Source: Agarophyton chilense
Lineage: Eukaryota; Rhodophyta; Florideophyceae; Gracilariales; Gracilariaceae
Assembly: GCA_030374765.1 (NCBI GenBank)
Contig: JARGXX010000095.1
Coordinates: 248,001-312,000, forward strand
DNA: 64,000 bases
Direction of reading: 5' to 3'
The notes beneath the pieces are model-generated. The model worked only from the letters and a program-made list of their open reading frames with translations. It was not told where the DNA came from and made no database searches. Positions within the stretch are counted from its first letter, which is position 1, and every line of letters starts with the position of its first letter. Below, in pieces: positions 24,131 through 34,138 of this stretch. The position numbers and the translations under genes were made by a program.

Positions 24131-24340
24131 GAAAGCACCCGATGGGGATAAAGGAACAGAAGATCTGGATAAGGACCCTTGGAAGAAGAAGAAGATGCAG
24201 AAGACCTGGAAAAGGACACTCAGAAGAAGTGGAAGAGAAGAAAGAAAGCAAATACGTCATAGACGGAAGCAGTTTACTAATTTCGAAGTTGCTGCACACA
24301 CTACCGCAGAGCGGGATATACTAAGCAAGATCACAAGGGA

Positions 24341-26084
24341 TTAGTTGGAAGAACCCGGATTGCCGTGCGCGCCAACCGAATCGCTAGCGGAGTTACTCCC
24401 GCCGGTCAGGCGTGCCACGAGGGCGTCTCTCATCGCACCGATGTCGCCGCTCGCCGCTTGCGAGTTCAGTCCAACACCCCGAAGGAACTGGGAGATCACG
24501 ACCGCCTCTGGGAGTATGGGAACCTCGATAACTTCCGGTTCGTCTGGCAACGCCGCCGCTACTGGATCGATGACCGCACCTGCGTGAGTCGCTCCTTGCG
24601 CCGGCTGCACCGTAGTATCGGCACCATCGGAGTCTCTCACGTCTTCCATGACCTCGTCCCCACGGTATTCGCCCGCCTCCTCCGGGAGATCATTACCGCC
24701 ATAGGCGTAGTAGAAGTCATCCGAGTTGACAAACCCCACGGGGTGCCCGTATGGTATGCCTCGCAGAGCCATCCGGAGTGCCGACGCCTCCTCCTTGGAG
24801 ATCTCTTGCTGCTGCCATGGGTTAACGAAGATGAAATCTCCCGCCAACGGCGTGCGACGCCCCAGAGACCGATCAGCCCCACCGGCTTCTTGACCACGGC
24901 CGCTCTGCCGGAGGAAGATACCACAGTCGACACTGGTCGTAGGCTTCCCACAAGACGTACGCCGCGGCGCAGACTGCCCATTCGGTTAGGACCACGGACC
25001 ATAAGCCAGAGTGTGGATCCTCGATGAGGTACGAGCCCAGATAGGAAACGACTGGAGGCAACTCCACGTAACATCCCCGGCACACCTCGACGGAGAACCA
25101 CCACCCAGGCAGGGGAACGTATCGCCCGAACTGATAGAAGGGACTAATCCGTTTTATCTCCGTGTTCTGATAAGGGACAAAGAACCCAAAGCGGGATCTG
25201 CCCCGACACTCCTCGCGGATGAAGTTCTGTAACCACCGATACCGGGACTCACGACGAAGGTGACGGAACTCGGCACGAATGATCGGACGGACCCAGCAGA
25301 TCGCTTCTTGACGCGCTCTCGGTTGACCGTGCCATGCGTAAGTTTCCTACGCCGCAAGGCGGTCACAATAGCCGATCTCACCCTGCGTCCGGTACATCCG
25401 TAGGTCAAAGCCGAATTCGTCGGGGATGGGGTATTGAAAGTTTGCCCGGTTGATCCGTGAGTAGCCGATGCGGACGAAGGTATAATGCGCCTCTTCCGCC
25501 GACTGGCGCCTTCGCCGCAGAATCGCGTGAATGGGAACCGCCACACGGCGTCGCCATTCCCACGAAGTGGTGATCAAAGCCAACAGCTCGCCCGGGAGAC
25601 ACGCATTGCCATCAGCATACGACGCCACGAGTTCTTCGTCGAAGACCGCTGTCGGATGGAACCACGGAGCTCTCCGGAGAATCGCCGCATGTTGACGCGG
25701 GTTTAACCAGACGAGTTCGTCGTAACTGGGCCACGTGTCCTCTGCAGGAGTGATGTGGCTTGAAGCTTCAACGGGACCCCGGGATTGGCTCGGCGCGGTT
25801 GACGAGGCACTCCCCCGCGGAAGGAGAGCCGAATGGAAACCGGAGAAGTAACCCCGGCGGTGATTGTTACCACCGTTCATCAGGAGTACTGGTCGCCGAG
25901 GTATCGGGATGTGTTCGCTGGAAGTTGGCTTACGATGCGGAAGAACGCTCGAGGTTCGAGGAGTGGTTACCGCGTTCGTGCGTTTGTCGTTCGGTTGTGC
26001 AGCTCGGCCTTCGACAGTCGAATGGTCGCTGGACGCGTCATGCGGCTCGCTTTTATGCCGGTTGGACCGTTGCCTCCCCGCCAT
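24341..26084 (-). pseudogene. antisense reading frame of G1, homologous to the G2 antisense ORF, broken
   Basis: On the strand opposite gag-pol, from ATG 26084 (36 nt inside the 3' LTR edge) to 24341. Residue-level similarity to the intact G2 frame covers nearly the whole length: WPSYDELV / APWFHPTAVFDEELV / VPIHAILRRR / YPIPDEFGFDLRMYRT, then FVPYQNTEIKRI, CYVELPPVVSYLGSYL, EWAVCAAAYVLWEAYDQCRL, and the C-terminal GDIGAMRDALVARL. It is interrupted by a TAG at 25347-25349, after which the same frame continues with clear similarity for about 150 codons, and by a shift near 24880. Sequence with no role would not keep protein-level similarity to a diverged element. Product function unknown. Confidence 0.82.
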
Positions 26085-26106
26085 GTCGACGGCGTGTTCG
26101 TCATCT

Positions 26107-26119
26107 AAGGAGGGGGATA
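26107..26119 (+). other. polypurine tract of G1
   Basis: AAGGAGGGGGATA immediately before the 3' LTR, the usual plus-strand primer position. G2 has the equivalent AAGGGGGGGATA. Confidence 0.8.
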
Positions 26120-27007
26120 TGAAGGACAATGCCCTTCAAGGGGGTTTCTTTCCAGAACTTAGAGGTTTCGCTCGCTTGAGGACTAGCTTGGCCTATGACA
26201 ATCTATACCGCTATTGCGTGCCGACGGCCGGTTAGGACCGGAGGTGCACACTGGTGGAACACGTGGACTGCACGGATGCCGACGCTCGAGTACGAGGCGT
26301 GCCACACGTGGCCCGGATTCTACCTAATGGTTAGTATTATTTAGTATTTTTTAGTATTTATTTAGCTACGCTATCGCAATTTAGTGTCTATTTTTTGGGC
26401 GCGCGATCACTGTCAGGGGCCGCGCGCCACACTACTGAGGAGGTTGAGCACTGCTCCCCAGTAAACACCCTGTTGGGAGATCCCAAGGAGGGAGTCTTGG
26501 CTCCGAAGTTTTTGCCTTCGGAGCGTCTTCACCGCATACTGCATGAGCGCCCGTTGCACGTTAGTTCATTCACCCCTCTGTCGACCAAAGTGCTACAACC
26601 ACCGTGGGTTCATATTTAATCGCCGACACTTGTCGTAGTTTCGCCCCTGTATAGGGTTTGGCCCCCGTTTTCCTCTTGTTCTCCTTTTTGGCTCTCGTGA
26701 GTGGCCGCCTCACTCACCCCGATAGCCCCCCTCATACGAGTGTTTCCTCGCTCCTTTTCCGACAATCGCCGTGGTACCGCTCAGCCTAGAATTGGTCACA
26801 CCCCGGACTGTGCCGTGCTCACCTAAACACTCTAGGTATATCCCGCCGGATTGGCCTCGGTCTTACACCCGACTCCGTCATGCCTTTCCAGAGTGGCTCT
26901 GTTTCTGTGCTCCACTGAGACGCGTCTCCTCCGCCTGAGGCGTGTCTCTCAAGAGAGGAAGATCCCGAACATCTTCGTGGTGTCTCCGCTCCAAGCATTT
27001 TCCTACA
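26120..27007 (+). repeat. 3' LTR of G1
   Basis: 888 nt, TGAAGGACAA...TCCTACA, homologous to 16026-16912 with visible divergence throughout. Confidence 0.92.
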
Positions 27008-28153
27008 ACTGCTTAGGTTTGTATTAATTTATTCCGGTTGGTTCTGAGGTGGATGGTTCCACTGTGGGTGCACCTGGTCTGCTGGTGAGGAGCGGATTGT
27101 GATAGGTTGTTTTGTTTTGAAGTGGTTGAATAGAAGACAATGGGTGGGTTATGTGTGTGGAATGTCGGCCGCTGTCGAGGAAAAACGTACGGGTGGCTTC
27201 TGTGTCTGTTTCGGATAGTACATCCACTTGATGAGGTTATGGTTGGGGATTAGTCTGAATGGCCAAGTACATGTTGTGTGGTGGGGGAAGATAAAGATTT
27301 TGTGGGGGTGCTGCTCCTAATTGAAAGAAGTGAGCTTGTGGTTTGGTGGATTGATTCTTTGGGTGTTCCGGGTCTCGGCATTGAACGTCCGTGTGGTTGC
27401 AGCATACGCCTAACTCTTCGTGGTGGGAACAGATTTGGTTGAAGGGTACTAATCTCATGGGGTTTGGTGGGCGTCGATAGTTTCATCGTTGGAGATAGTT
27501 CATGTTCGATTGTCCATAGTCCCCGGTAATTTGATTATGTCTGTTCGTGGGCGCTGAGCTGGAAAGGGAGGCTTGATACAGACTGTAGAGGGATTTGTAT
27601 ACTCTTTTGAAGTTTCGAATTGTTGTAGATTTGTTTGATAGGATTTTTCCTATGATTGGTGTGAGTACTGCTTGCTTCTTTATTCTTGCGATGATGAAGT
27701 CGACAGTTGTATCCTCTTCAATGATGTTCAGGTAACGGGCTGCTACCGTCTTTTTTCTGATTGCAAGGTGTGTTTTGAGGTCCTTATAAATGTCGGCTGG
27801 ATTCTGTATTTCTACGTTTTTCGTTTCTGTCTTGAGAAACGACGGTCTTCTTTAGTGGACTCGTTGATATGTGCCATGATCTTTTGCGTGAGATCGTAGG
27901 GTTATGAGTCTTCTTCGGGAGCGAGGAGTAGTCCTAGTATGTCTATGGAGACACTGCTGAGAATTGCTGAAATAATGCGGCGTTGCTGTTAATGATGAGT
28001 CTTCAAAGATTCTTTATCTACTGAGAGAGCTGGGTGGCTTTGGAGGTGTAGGATTGCGTCGATTGTAATTGCGTATGTTTTCAACGCAAGTTACCATAAT
28101 GTGTAGTTTTTTGTGTCGAGTGAAGGAATTTGAGGTTGTTTTCCTTGGTCCAT
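27008..28153 (-). pseudogene. decayed Ty1/copia gag and protease start
   Basis: On the minus strand a frame from ATG 28153 reads MDQGKQPQIPSLDTKNYTLW, the N-terminal gag pattern of copia elements (short leader, then L-x-x-x-N-Y-x-x-W). Further on, around 27400, a Cys/His cluster (CSHHEELGVCCNHTDVQC) may be a worn zinc knuckle. Near 27150-27185 FFLDSGRHSTHITH resembles the copia protease D-S-G box. Stops are frequent between. Everything beyond the protease start is missing because G1 begins at 27007. The gag and protease likenesses are by eye. The element class is likely, the boundaries approximate. Confidence 0.55.
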
Positions 28154-29010
28154 TGTTGCATGTGTGGTGATAGTGTGGTGTAGCTGTTGTGTTGTGTCTT
28201 GAGGAGTGTGGTTGTCGTTGGCTTTAGTGATCGCGTTAGTGAAGAGCGTTTGTATGTGGTGGTCTTGTCGAAGTTCTCGCCCTTGTCTGAAGCTAATCTG
28301 GAGGTTGGGGGATTCGTTGTGTGGAAGGTTTGAGTGTGCGGGGAGGGTTCTTAGCTTGGCGTGTGGGCCATAACCTGTATGTGGAAGACCTTAACTCTCT
28401 CCTTTACTTCGTAGTCGTCGTCGTCTGTATTAAAAACTGTTCGTTCACTGTAATGCTTGTTTGACAGTAACACAGGACTTGCACAGCTCTGTTAAGTGTT
28501 TAAGGACTCGTATGACGCGTTGCGTAGTTCATCAAAGCAGTCCCTAGCATGAAGCGACAACCACATATTTCTTTGAGAATCCGAACTGCGAATGTAGTCA
28601 AACAACTTCCACATTCGAATGCACCAACACAGCTTACAACCAACTCTTAAGCTCTTCTTAAGCCCCCCCATGCAGTCGTATAGCGACCACTGACAATCTC
28701 TTCGCTGGCGGGTCCTTTGGGTTGGCACGGCGGTAAGCGCGATCCGGCACGGTATCGATAGAAAACCTGGAAGGTCGTAGGATAAGTTGTAAGAACAAGG
28801 ATGTAGAAGACCAGAGCTGACAACAGCCTCTGTACGCAGCCGGGCACGAACAATCGTGTTACCTTAACTGCTTATCTTCTTTATTCCTTGGGTCTTGTCT
28901 CCCACATGGGTCAGATCATTAGCGAGCTCACTACGAGCTTAAGTAAAATTCTAACTACCTATGTGGTCTACAAGTGCGGCCCAAGCGGGCCTCTGACGCA
29001 AGTACCACTG
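28154..29010. other. region without recognised gene
   Basis: GT-rich on the + strand up to about 28.4 kb (probably 5' leader of the copia remnant), then ordinary sequence with short frames (28492-28728, 28647-28853) that show no domain. Confidence 0.4.
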
Positions 29011-30276
29011 TCAGCCTGACATGCACAACCACAACGCCAGATACCGCTCGATCTCGCCAACATTCATTTTCTCCACAATCGTGCTTAAATCGCAGAACGG
29101 GTGCCCCACATAGGCGTACTCCCAGTCGAATAACATGTAAGCTTTCTCGTCATCTTCCGCACCAACTTCTCGAAGCGTTGCGTTGTGCGGGTAAAGGTCG
29201 CCGTGCACCAGTGTCCTAGGCAGTTTGCACTGTGCCAGCTCCTCACACATCTGCATGATAGTCGGAATGTACTCTTCCAGCTCGTCGATCCATCCTCCAA
29301 ACGCCCGTCGCACAACGGTGTCGGTGAGCCATCCTCCGACCTTACTCGCCAGCTGCCGGGGGCCGCGCAAGTCGCACCCAGCAGACCGCAGCTCCGCAAT
29401 GAAATCCAGTGACGACAGTTGCATTCGGCCCGCCTCTAGGCTGATGCCAAGCATGTCAGCTTTTGAAAGCTTGACATGCTGAAAGCCGCGCGTCACAAAT
29501 GCATTCAGCTCTGTGTCAATCACCAGCACGACGGGTGTGATGCTCGGGAACAGTTTGGATAGTGTTAACGTTATATTCCCCTCCCTTGAGATCGGCAAAG
29601 GAGACTTCAGGAAGCAAACGCCGTTTTCACAATCTGCGCTCAAAAGAGTGGAGGTAGGGCCCATCAGCTTCTGAGTTATACTTTTAGGCGTCCCGTATCC
29701 GGCATCTTCCGCTGCGGTGCTCAACAAACGAGAGGCGCGCTCGAACCACCCGAATCGATGCCTTGGTTCGTGCAACGAGAGAAGGCGTTCTCCTGGCGCA
29801 TGGAGCAGCTTGACGACTTCGTCCAACGAATCCTTCTTATCCTCACCAGTGGGGCAATCAAGTAGCTTGGAGACAAACGCTACATCTTTCCACGCAGTGT
29901 GTGCGGGGAGTCTGTCGTCCAGATCGCACTGGGAGCCTTGATACTCGACGATTATGAGCTGCAGATACCCGGATCCGTTGCCATTGTCTTCTTCTGCACT
30001 AGCGAAGGGACCGAGCAGTTCGAAAACGGTGGTAAAGCCTGTCTCGCGGTCTGATTTAATGCTTAGAGCGTTCTGCAAGTCTCTCTAGAAGCGGTGTACC
30101 TCGAAGCTTAATGTGCCTTCGTAAACGAAATACGGAAAATCCCAGCTGTCGTCTTTGCGTACCATGAGTACATGATCCAAGCGTTCATTGAGCAGTATTG
30201 CACGAACGTAATCGGTGAGGTCGTCATCGTCATCTGTAGTAGACGTTTTCGACGAAGTTGGTGGTGACGCCATCAT
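29011..30276 (-). CDS. APH/choline-kinase-fold phosphotransferase with N-terminal Nudix-like segment; one in-frame TAG
   Basis: From the ATG at 30276 the frame runs to 29011 but contains a TAG at 30085-30087 (codon 64). After it the same frame continues and holds the kinase fold: HGDLYPHNAT (about residue 358; HxDxxxxN catalytic loop) and LFDWEYAYVGHPFCDL (about 382; metal-binding D). These are the Brenner and DFG-like motifs of aminoglycoside phosphotransferase/choline kinase relatives. The first ~150 residues (YVRAILLNERLDHVLMVRK, then a GF/VFELLGPF region) look like a Nudix fold that lacks the REx2EExGxx box. The TAG could be a real nonsense mutation, a sequencing error, or part of a very short intron: GTACACC...TTGCAG spans 27 nt and removes it in frame. 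Substrate unknown. Confidence 0.7.
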
Positions 30277-31717
30277 ACTGACGCGGGATGTGTGCCTGTT
30301 GGCCTGTGATACATCTTCGCGGATCCGCAATGGGCGGTGTGAATGGATGTACCGAAGGGTAGCTTAACTCCCGCTGGATGAGAATTTTTATATATCCAAG
30401 AACGCAGCAGAGGGTTTTTTTATAAAGACTAAGGGCGACTGCCAGCGAGGGTGTGCTCTTACCTTGCTTAAGCAGGGCGCCTCGGCCGCCCTCCTTTAAA
30501 TAGTGTAGCACCGTCGCCATCAGCGAGCGGCAACCGCCGTCAAGCCCTTGCTTGTGCAGCCCTGCTGCCTTTTCTGTTCCCCACCCTCCCCTGCCAAGGA
30601 CACCCTACCCTACGGACAGCTGGTCGTTCTGAGACCTTCTGTGTGCACCTGTTCTGCTGAATGCACGAAAGGTCAGAGACTCTACCTTTTACACCTAACC
30701 AACAATAAAGATCAAGCACAAGCTATCTGTGAAGCAACAAATAAACCTGTCTTATTTGGGTGAGACCATCACATCACCGATTTGTATCACGCTCGTTCTC
30801 ACGAAGCTTCTGGAATGAGATGCACATCTTGCCCGGCAGAAACTTCACCTGGATTTGGACGATGCCGATTTGGGGGTCTTACGCCAAAAGGTAGTTGATG
30901 CTGACTATGCATTCGTCATCCATACTTCCAATCCGACAACGATGGATGAAAACCAGTTGTATGCAGAAGTGGTAGTAGAGCTGGGTGAAACTCTTGTTGA
31001 GGACGCCCCAGGGCAGGCGCTGCGTTTCACTTTCCGCAAAGACCAAGATCTGGACATAGTGATGCCAGTGATTTGAAGCTACACAAGCCAACCAACCGCC
31101 TTGTTGGGGGGTGACTTCATATTCAGGTCTGACAGTAACACAAAAACATCTGACCGACTTTGAAAAGAGGAGGCACTTCCTGGGATGGGGGCGAATCGAG
31201 TACTCTCTACCTTCGAAGAGTTTCCAGATGCCCTGTAAAAGTTCTCTTACGGTTATGGTGTGGAGCAAGATGTTGTCAAGCCCATCAAGCAGAATTAGAC
31301 ATATCCTTCCAGGCCAGGACAACTTGGAACAAAGAATAACTTACCCGTCTTTCTATTACTGTATATGGAGGTCTGCTCCCCCAGACCCCCGGTTTTTGGA
31401 AAGTAACACACAGGAACCATTCTCTCTACCTATCTGGTAAACCTACCATCCTATCCTACCGTGTCGTTCCTACCTTCCGGTGGTATGCCCTACCTTCACT
31501 CTCTACCTTAACCACTTCGTCAATGACCATCCGCCCTCGTCTACAAAACCTAGCACTTATCAGCACTAATGCTGAATCAACATAACAGTTAAGAAGAGCA
31601 TAAGGTCGTGAAATCCTCAGATAGACACATTGACAAAGTTTGAACAAAGTATTACAATGTGAAAAAAGCAAAAAAAGAAGCAAAAAAGAGAATTGCCAAC
31701 GAGCCACAACGTCAAAA
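30277..31717. other. intergenic region containing an RT fragment
   Basis: Apart from the minus-strand reverse transcriptase remnant at 30879-31322 I see only short frames, for example 30855-31076 on the + strand, which is the shadow of that remnant. Confidence 0.5.
30879..31322 (-). pseudogene. decayed Ty3/gypsy RT fragment (palm to thumb)
   Basis: 147 codons with LLDGLDNILLHTITVRELLQ, then YSIRPHPRKCLLFSKSVRCF, matching the gypsy RT order YxDDILLHaxTxeelL...yxlklhPrKCxLF. The catalytic YxDD reads GLDN, so it is dead. The wording is of the same stramenopile-like lineage as the fragment at 14217-14768, and it covers the half that fragment lacks. Confidence 0.65.
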
Positions 31718-33594
31718 TTAGGAGATGCTTCGTGCTGGAGGAGGAACGTATGGAATATCCAGAAGTCGGAAAATATCTTCTTCCTTTTGGACCTGAATAG
31801 AAGGTTCCTACATTGCAAAGAAATGAATGTTTGACTTATCAATGTTAGTATTCTTCCTTCATACTTCAATGAGCGCGTATACATACATACCAGTTGACTT
31901 CGAAGATGCTTAGTTCTACAGACTTTTTCCATTCCTCTGTGGCTGAGGCTGTAGCCATATTTTCGCGCTTTAGCCCTCATAGATCTGATCGATATGGTTA
32001 ACAGATAATGCAAAAATACATCCCACAGAATTTCCAGGTGGATTGTTAGACTCAAAAGACGCAAATAATTAACAAAGAAATCAACCTACCTGTTGAAAAC
32101 GGCACTGCCGGTATAGGTCAGAAGTGCATAAGGGTATTGTTCATGGGGTACTGCAAACAAATCAATTCGCCCATGTCGACGACCTGGAAACTTGAAGATG
32201 CCGAAATATTTACCAGGTCCATGAATAAGATCATCAGTTAGAACACCCTTCTTCTTCATGCGTTCGATAACCTGTGGAAATGCCCTCTTTAATATTTCAG
32301 AGGAGCCGACAACCATAATATCCACATCGCCACAGGATTGCTTTTCTCTCAGATAACTTCCAGCTACTGTGATGTTCAGTGAAGTATCTATTTCCTTTAC
32401 TACTTTTCGGACATAAAGCTCCAATTCACGAACGTGGTTTCTGGGAATGCGATGCAAAAGATCTTCATAGTGTTTTAAACCAATCTCTTGATTTGCATCC
32501 AACAAGCTTTTGTTTTCACCCGAGGCTTTGCGGAGCTGTGTTATGGTAGTTATTCCTTTTGCGATGAGACCCATGGCCTTCACTGGACCTACTCCCCACA
32601 CCCCGCATAGTGTTTTGACGGCTATATTTTGAGGGTTGTTCAAAACAGCCTCAGCTTGTAGCAATCTTCTTGTGGTTATGATCTCTATAATCTTTCTTTG
32701 TATTCTTGCACCGATGGAAATCTCAGAGCTCAATGACTGAACGTCATCAACCGTTAGTATTTCATGCGAGAAAGTTCGAATCCTAGCAATCGCCTTTTGG
32801 TATCCTAGTGATCGAAAATGGTCCTTCTTGAGCGCATAAGCCTCCTGAACGATCCCCAGCAGCTCACAAATCATGCAGTTCATGGGGAAATCAGATGCCA
32901 TGAGCATGGGCCGAATCTCACATGCCCATCGACTGTGGGAACCAGAGCAAATTGTGGAACTCTCTGAATGGGGGTGAAGCTTATCCGTCGTTTCTTTTTC
33001 GGCATCCTGGAAGAGTGGCAACAGATTTCTAACAACTACGGATTTCGATAACTTCACAGAAGAAGAGTTTTCCGAGTCATCTGATGTCTTTCTGCGTTTC
33101 GCGGACTGAGAATTGGCGGAAAGGTTGACTTCCGCGCGAAATTCCGTGAGGTTGAAGTTACGTTTTGAACCAGAAGTGGGCAATGACTGGATCGACAGAC
33201 AAGTCTGAGTAGACGGCGTGGCCCCCGGATACAGCTCAGGGGATTTTACTCGAAGATCACGCAGACTGTCACTGAGCCAGCGAGTCGGACGGACCGGCAG
33301 ATCACACAAATGCGCATACTTTGAGAGAATAGCACCATCAGCTACTACAAACTGTTGACAGGTTGGCCTCGAGAGAGTTTGAGAGAGAGAGTTGACTGAA
33401 CAAAATCCTCTCTCGGCGGATTCTAGCACCTGCCCGTCACCGCCCCGCTCGCGCAACCGTTCGAGGATGCGTTGAGCGGCACGCGGCGTGAAGAGCACAC
33501 TGGGCACGAGAAAGATGTAGTGGTCGATAAATATGGGTGGTTCGGAGGAAGGTTGTCGAACGGCGGACTTGCACACTGCGGAAACGGACGCCAT
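31718..33594 (-). CDS. POLL: DNA polymerase X family (lambda-like): BRCT plus Pol beta core, three exons
   Basis: Exons 32090-33594, 31891-31984 and 31718-31807 give 562 residues. Intron 1 (31985-32089) has donor GTAGGT and acceptor GATCAG, and rebuilds an Arg codon between VFN and SMRAKARK. Intron 2 (31808-31890) has donor GTATGT; an alternative acceptor at 31793 also keeps frame. An N-terminal BRCT-like region (about 20-115) and a Ser/Lys linker precede the lyase/8-kDa part (YALKKDHFRSLGYQKAIARI), the helix-hairpin-helix GVWGVGPVKAMGLI, the palm GSYLREKQSCGDVDIMVV with Asp423 and Asp425, the third Asp478 in GRIDLFAV, and the C-terminal EEDIFRLLDIPYVPP. All three metal-binding Asp are present, so it should be active in gap filling during base excision or end-joining repair. 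Met at 33594 is the first ATG; the frame upstream has none. Confidence 0.9.
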
Positions 33595-34138
33595 AATGCG
33601 CGCAATTGTGGAAGGACGGGGTTCGTTCAACTGCGGAACAGTTCACGCAGGGAGAGGAACGTAGGGGGCAGGAACGTAGGGGGGAACGTAGGATGCATTT
33701 GGTGGCGGATTGCAGAGGCTTGTCGGCACGAGAGGTTCGCGCCAAAACAAAGTCGCCCCAGGCAGCGTTTTTATGATTGTGCTTTTCTGCGCCGTGCTTC
33801 GAACATGCGCCGTGGACAAGTCAGCATTTTTCTGCGTGCCACAGTCACTGGTGCCGGCAGAATCGCAAACGCTTCTGCCGGGGAGATGCGGCGTTCCGCG
33901 TCATGAGAACCGACTACGACCAGGCTTGCGATGCCAGCGGGGATTAGGAATTGTGGCGGAGCGGAAAGAAATGGCACTTTATGCACATAATGTTTTCATT
34001 CGTAGAAGTTCAGTGATTTACTGGATTTCAGAAGTTGGACCTTCTCGTGCTCTACATCTCCGTCTTGCATGTCGTTCACGGTGTGCAAGCTATCACCACC
34101 CAACCAGCACATACAGCACGCCCCAAGGGTCTTCACGA
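33595..34138. other. intergenic region between DNA polymerase X and oligopeptidase B
   Basis: Holds the promoter of the polymerase gene (GGGGGCAGGAACGTAGG-type short repeats near 33650-33690) and the 3' flank of the oligopeptidase gene. No further gene seen. Confidence 0.5.

Larger units (their letters stand above)
16026..27007 (+). mobile_element. Ty3/gypsy chromovirus G1, complete but inactivated
   Basis: Order: 5' LTR (16026-16912), primer binding site, gag, protease, RT, RNase H, integrase, chromodomain, an antisense reading frame, polypurine tract, 3' LTR (26120-27007). The first ~130 nt of the two LTRs differ at roughly one base in ten, so the insertion is old. Gag has nonsense codons at 17552 and 18169 and a shift near 17850. 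Pol has stops at 20025 and 21421, a deletion over the RT catalytic YLDD, and further stops. No target duplication is visible: left flank GCATT inside the Tc1 element M1, right flank ACTGC beside a copia remnant. This suggests recombination or deletion after insertion. Confidence 0.93.
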
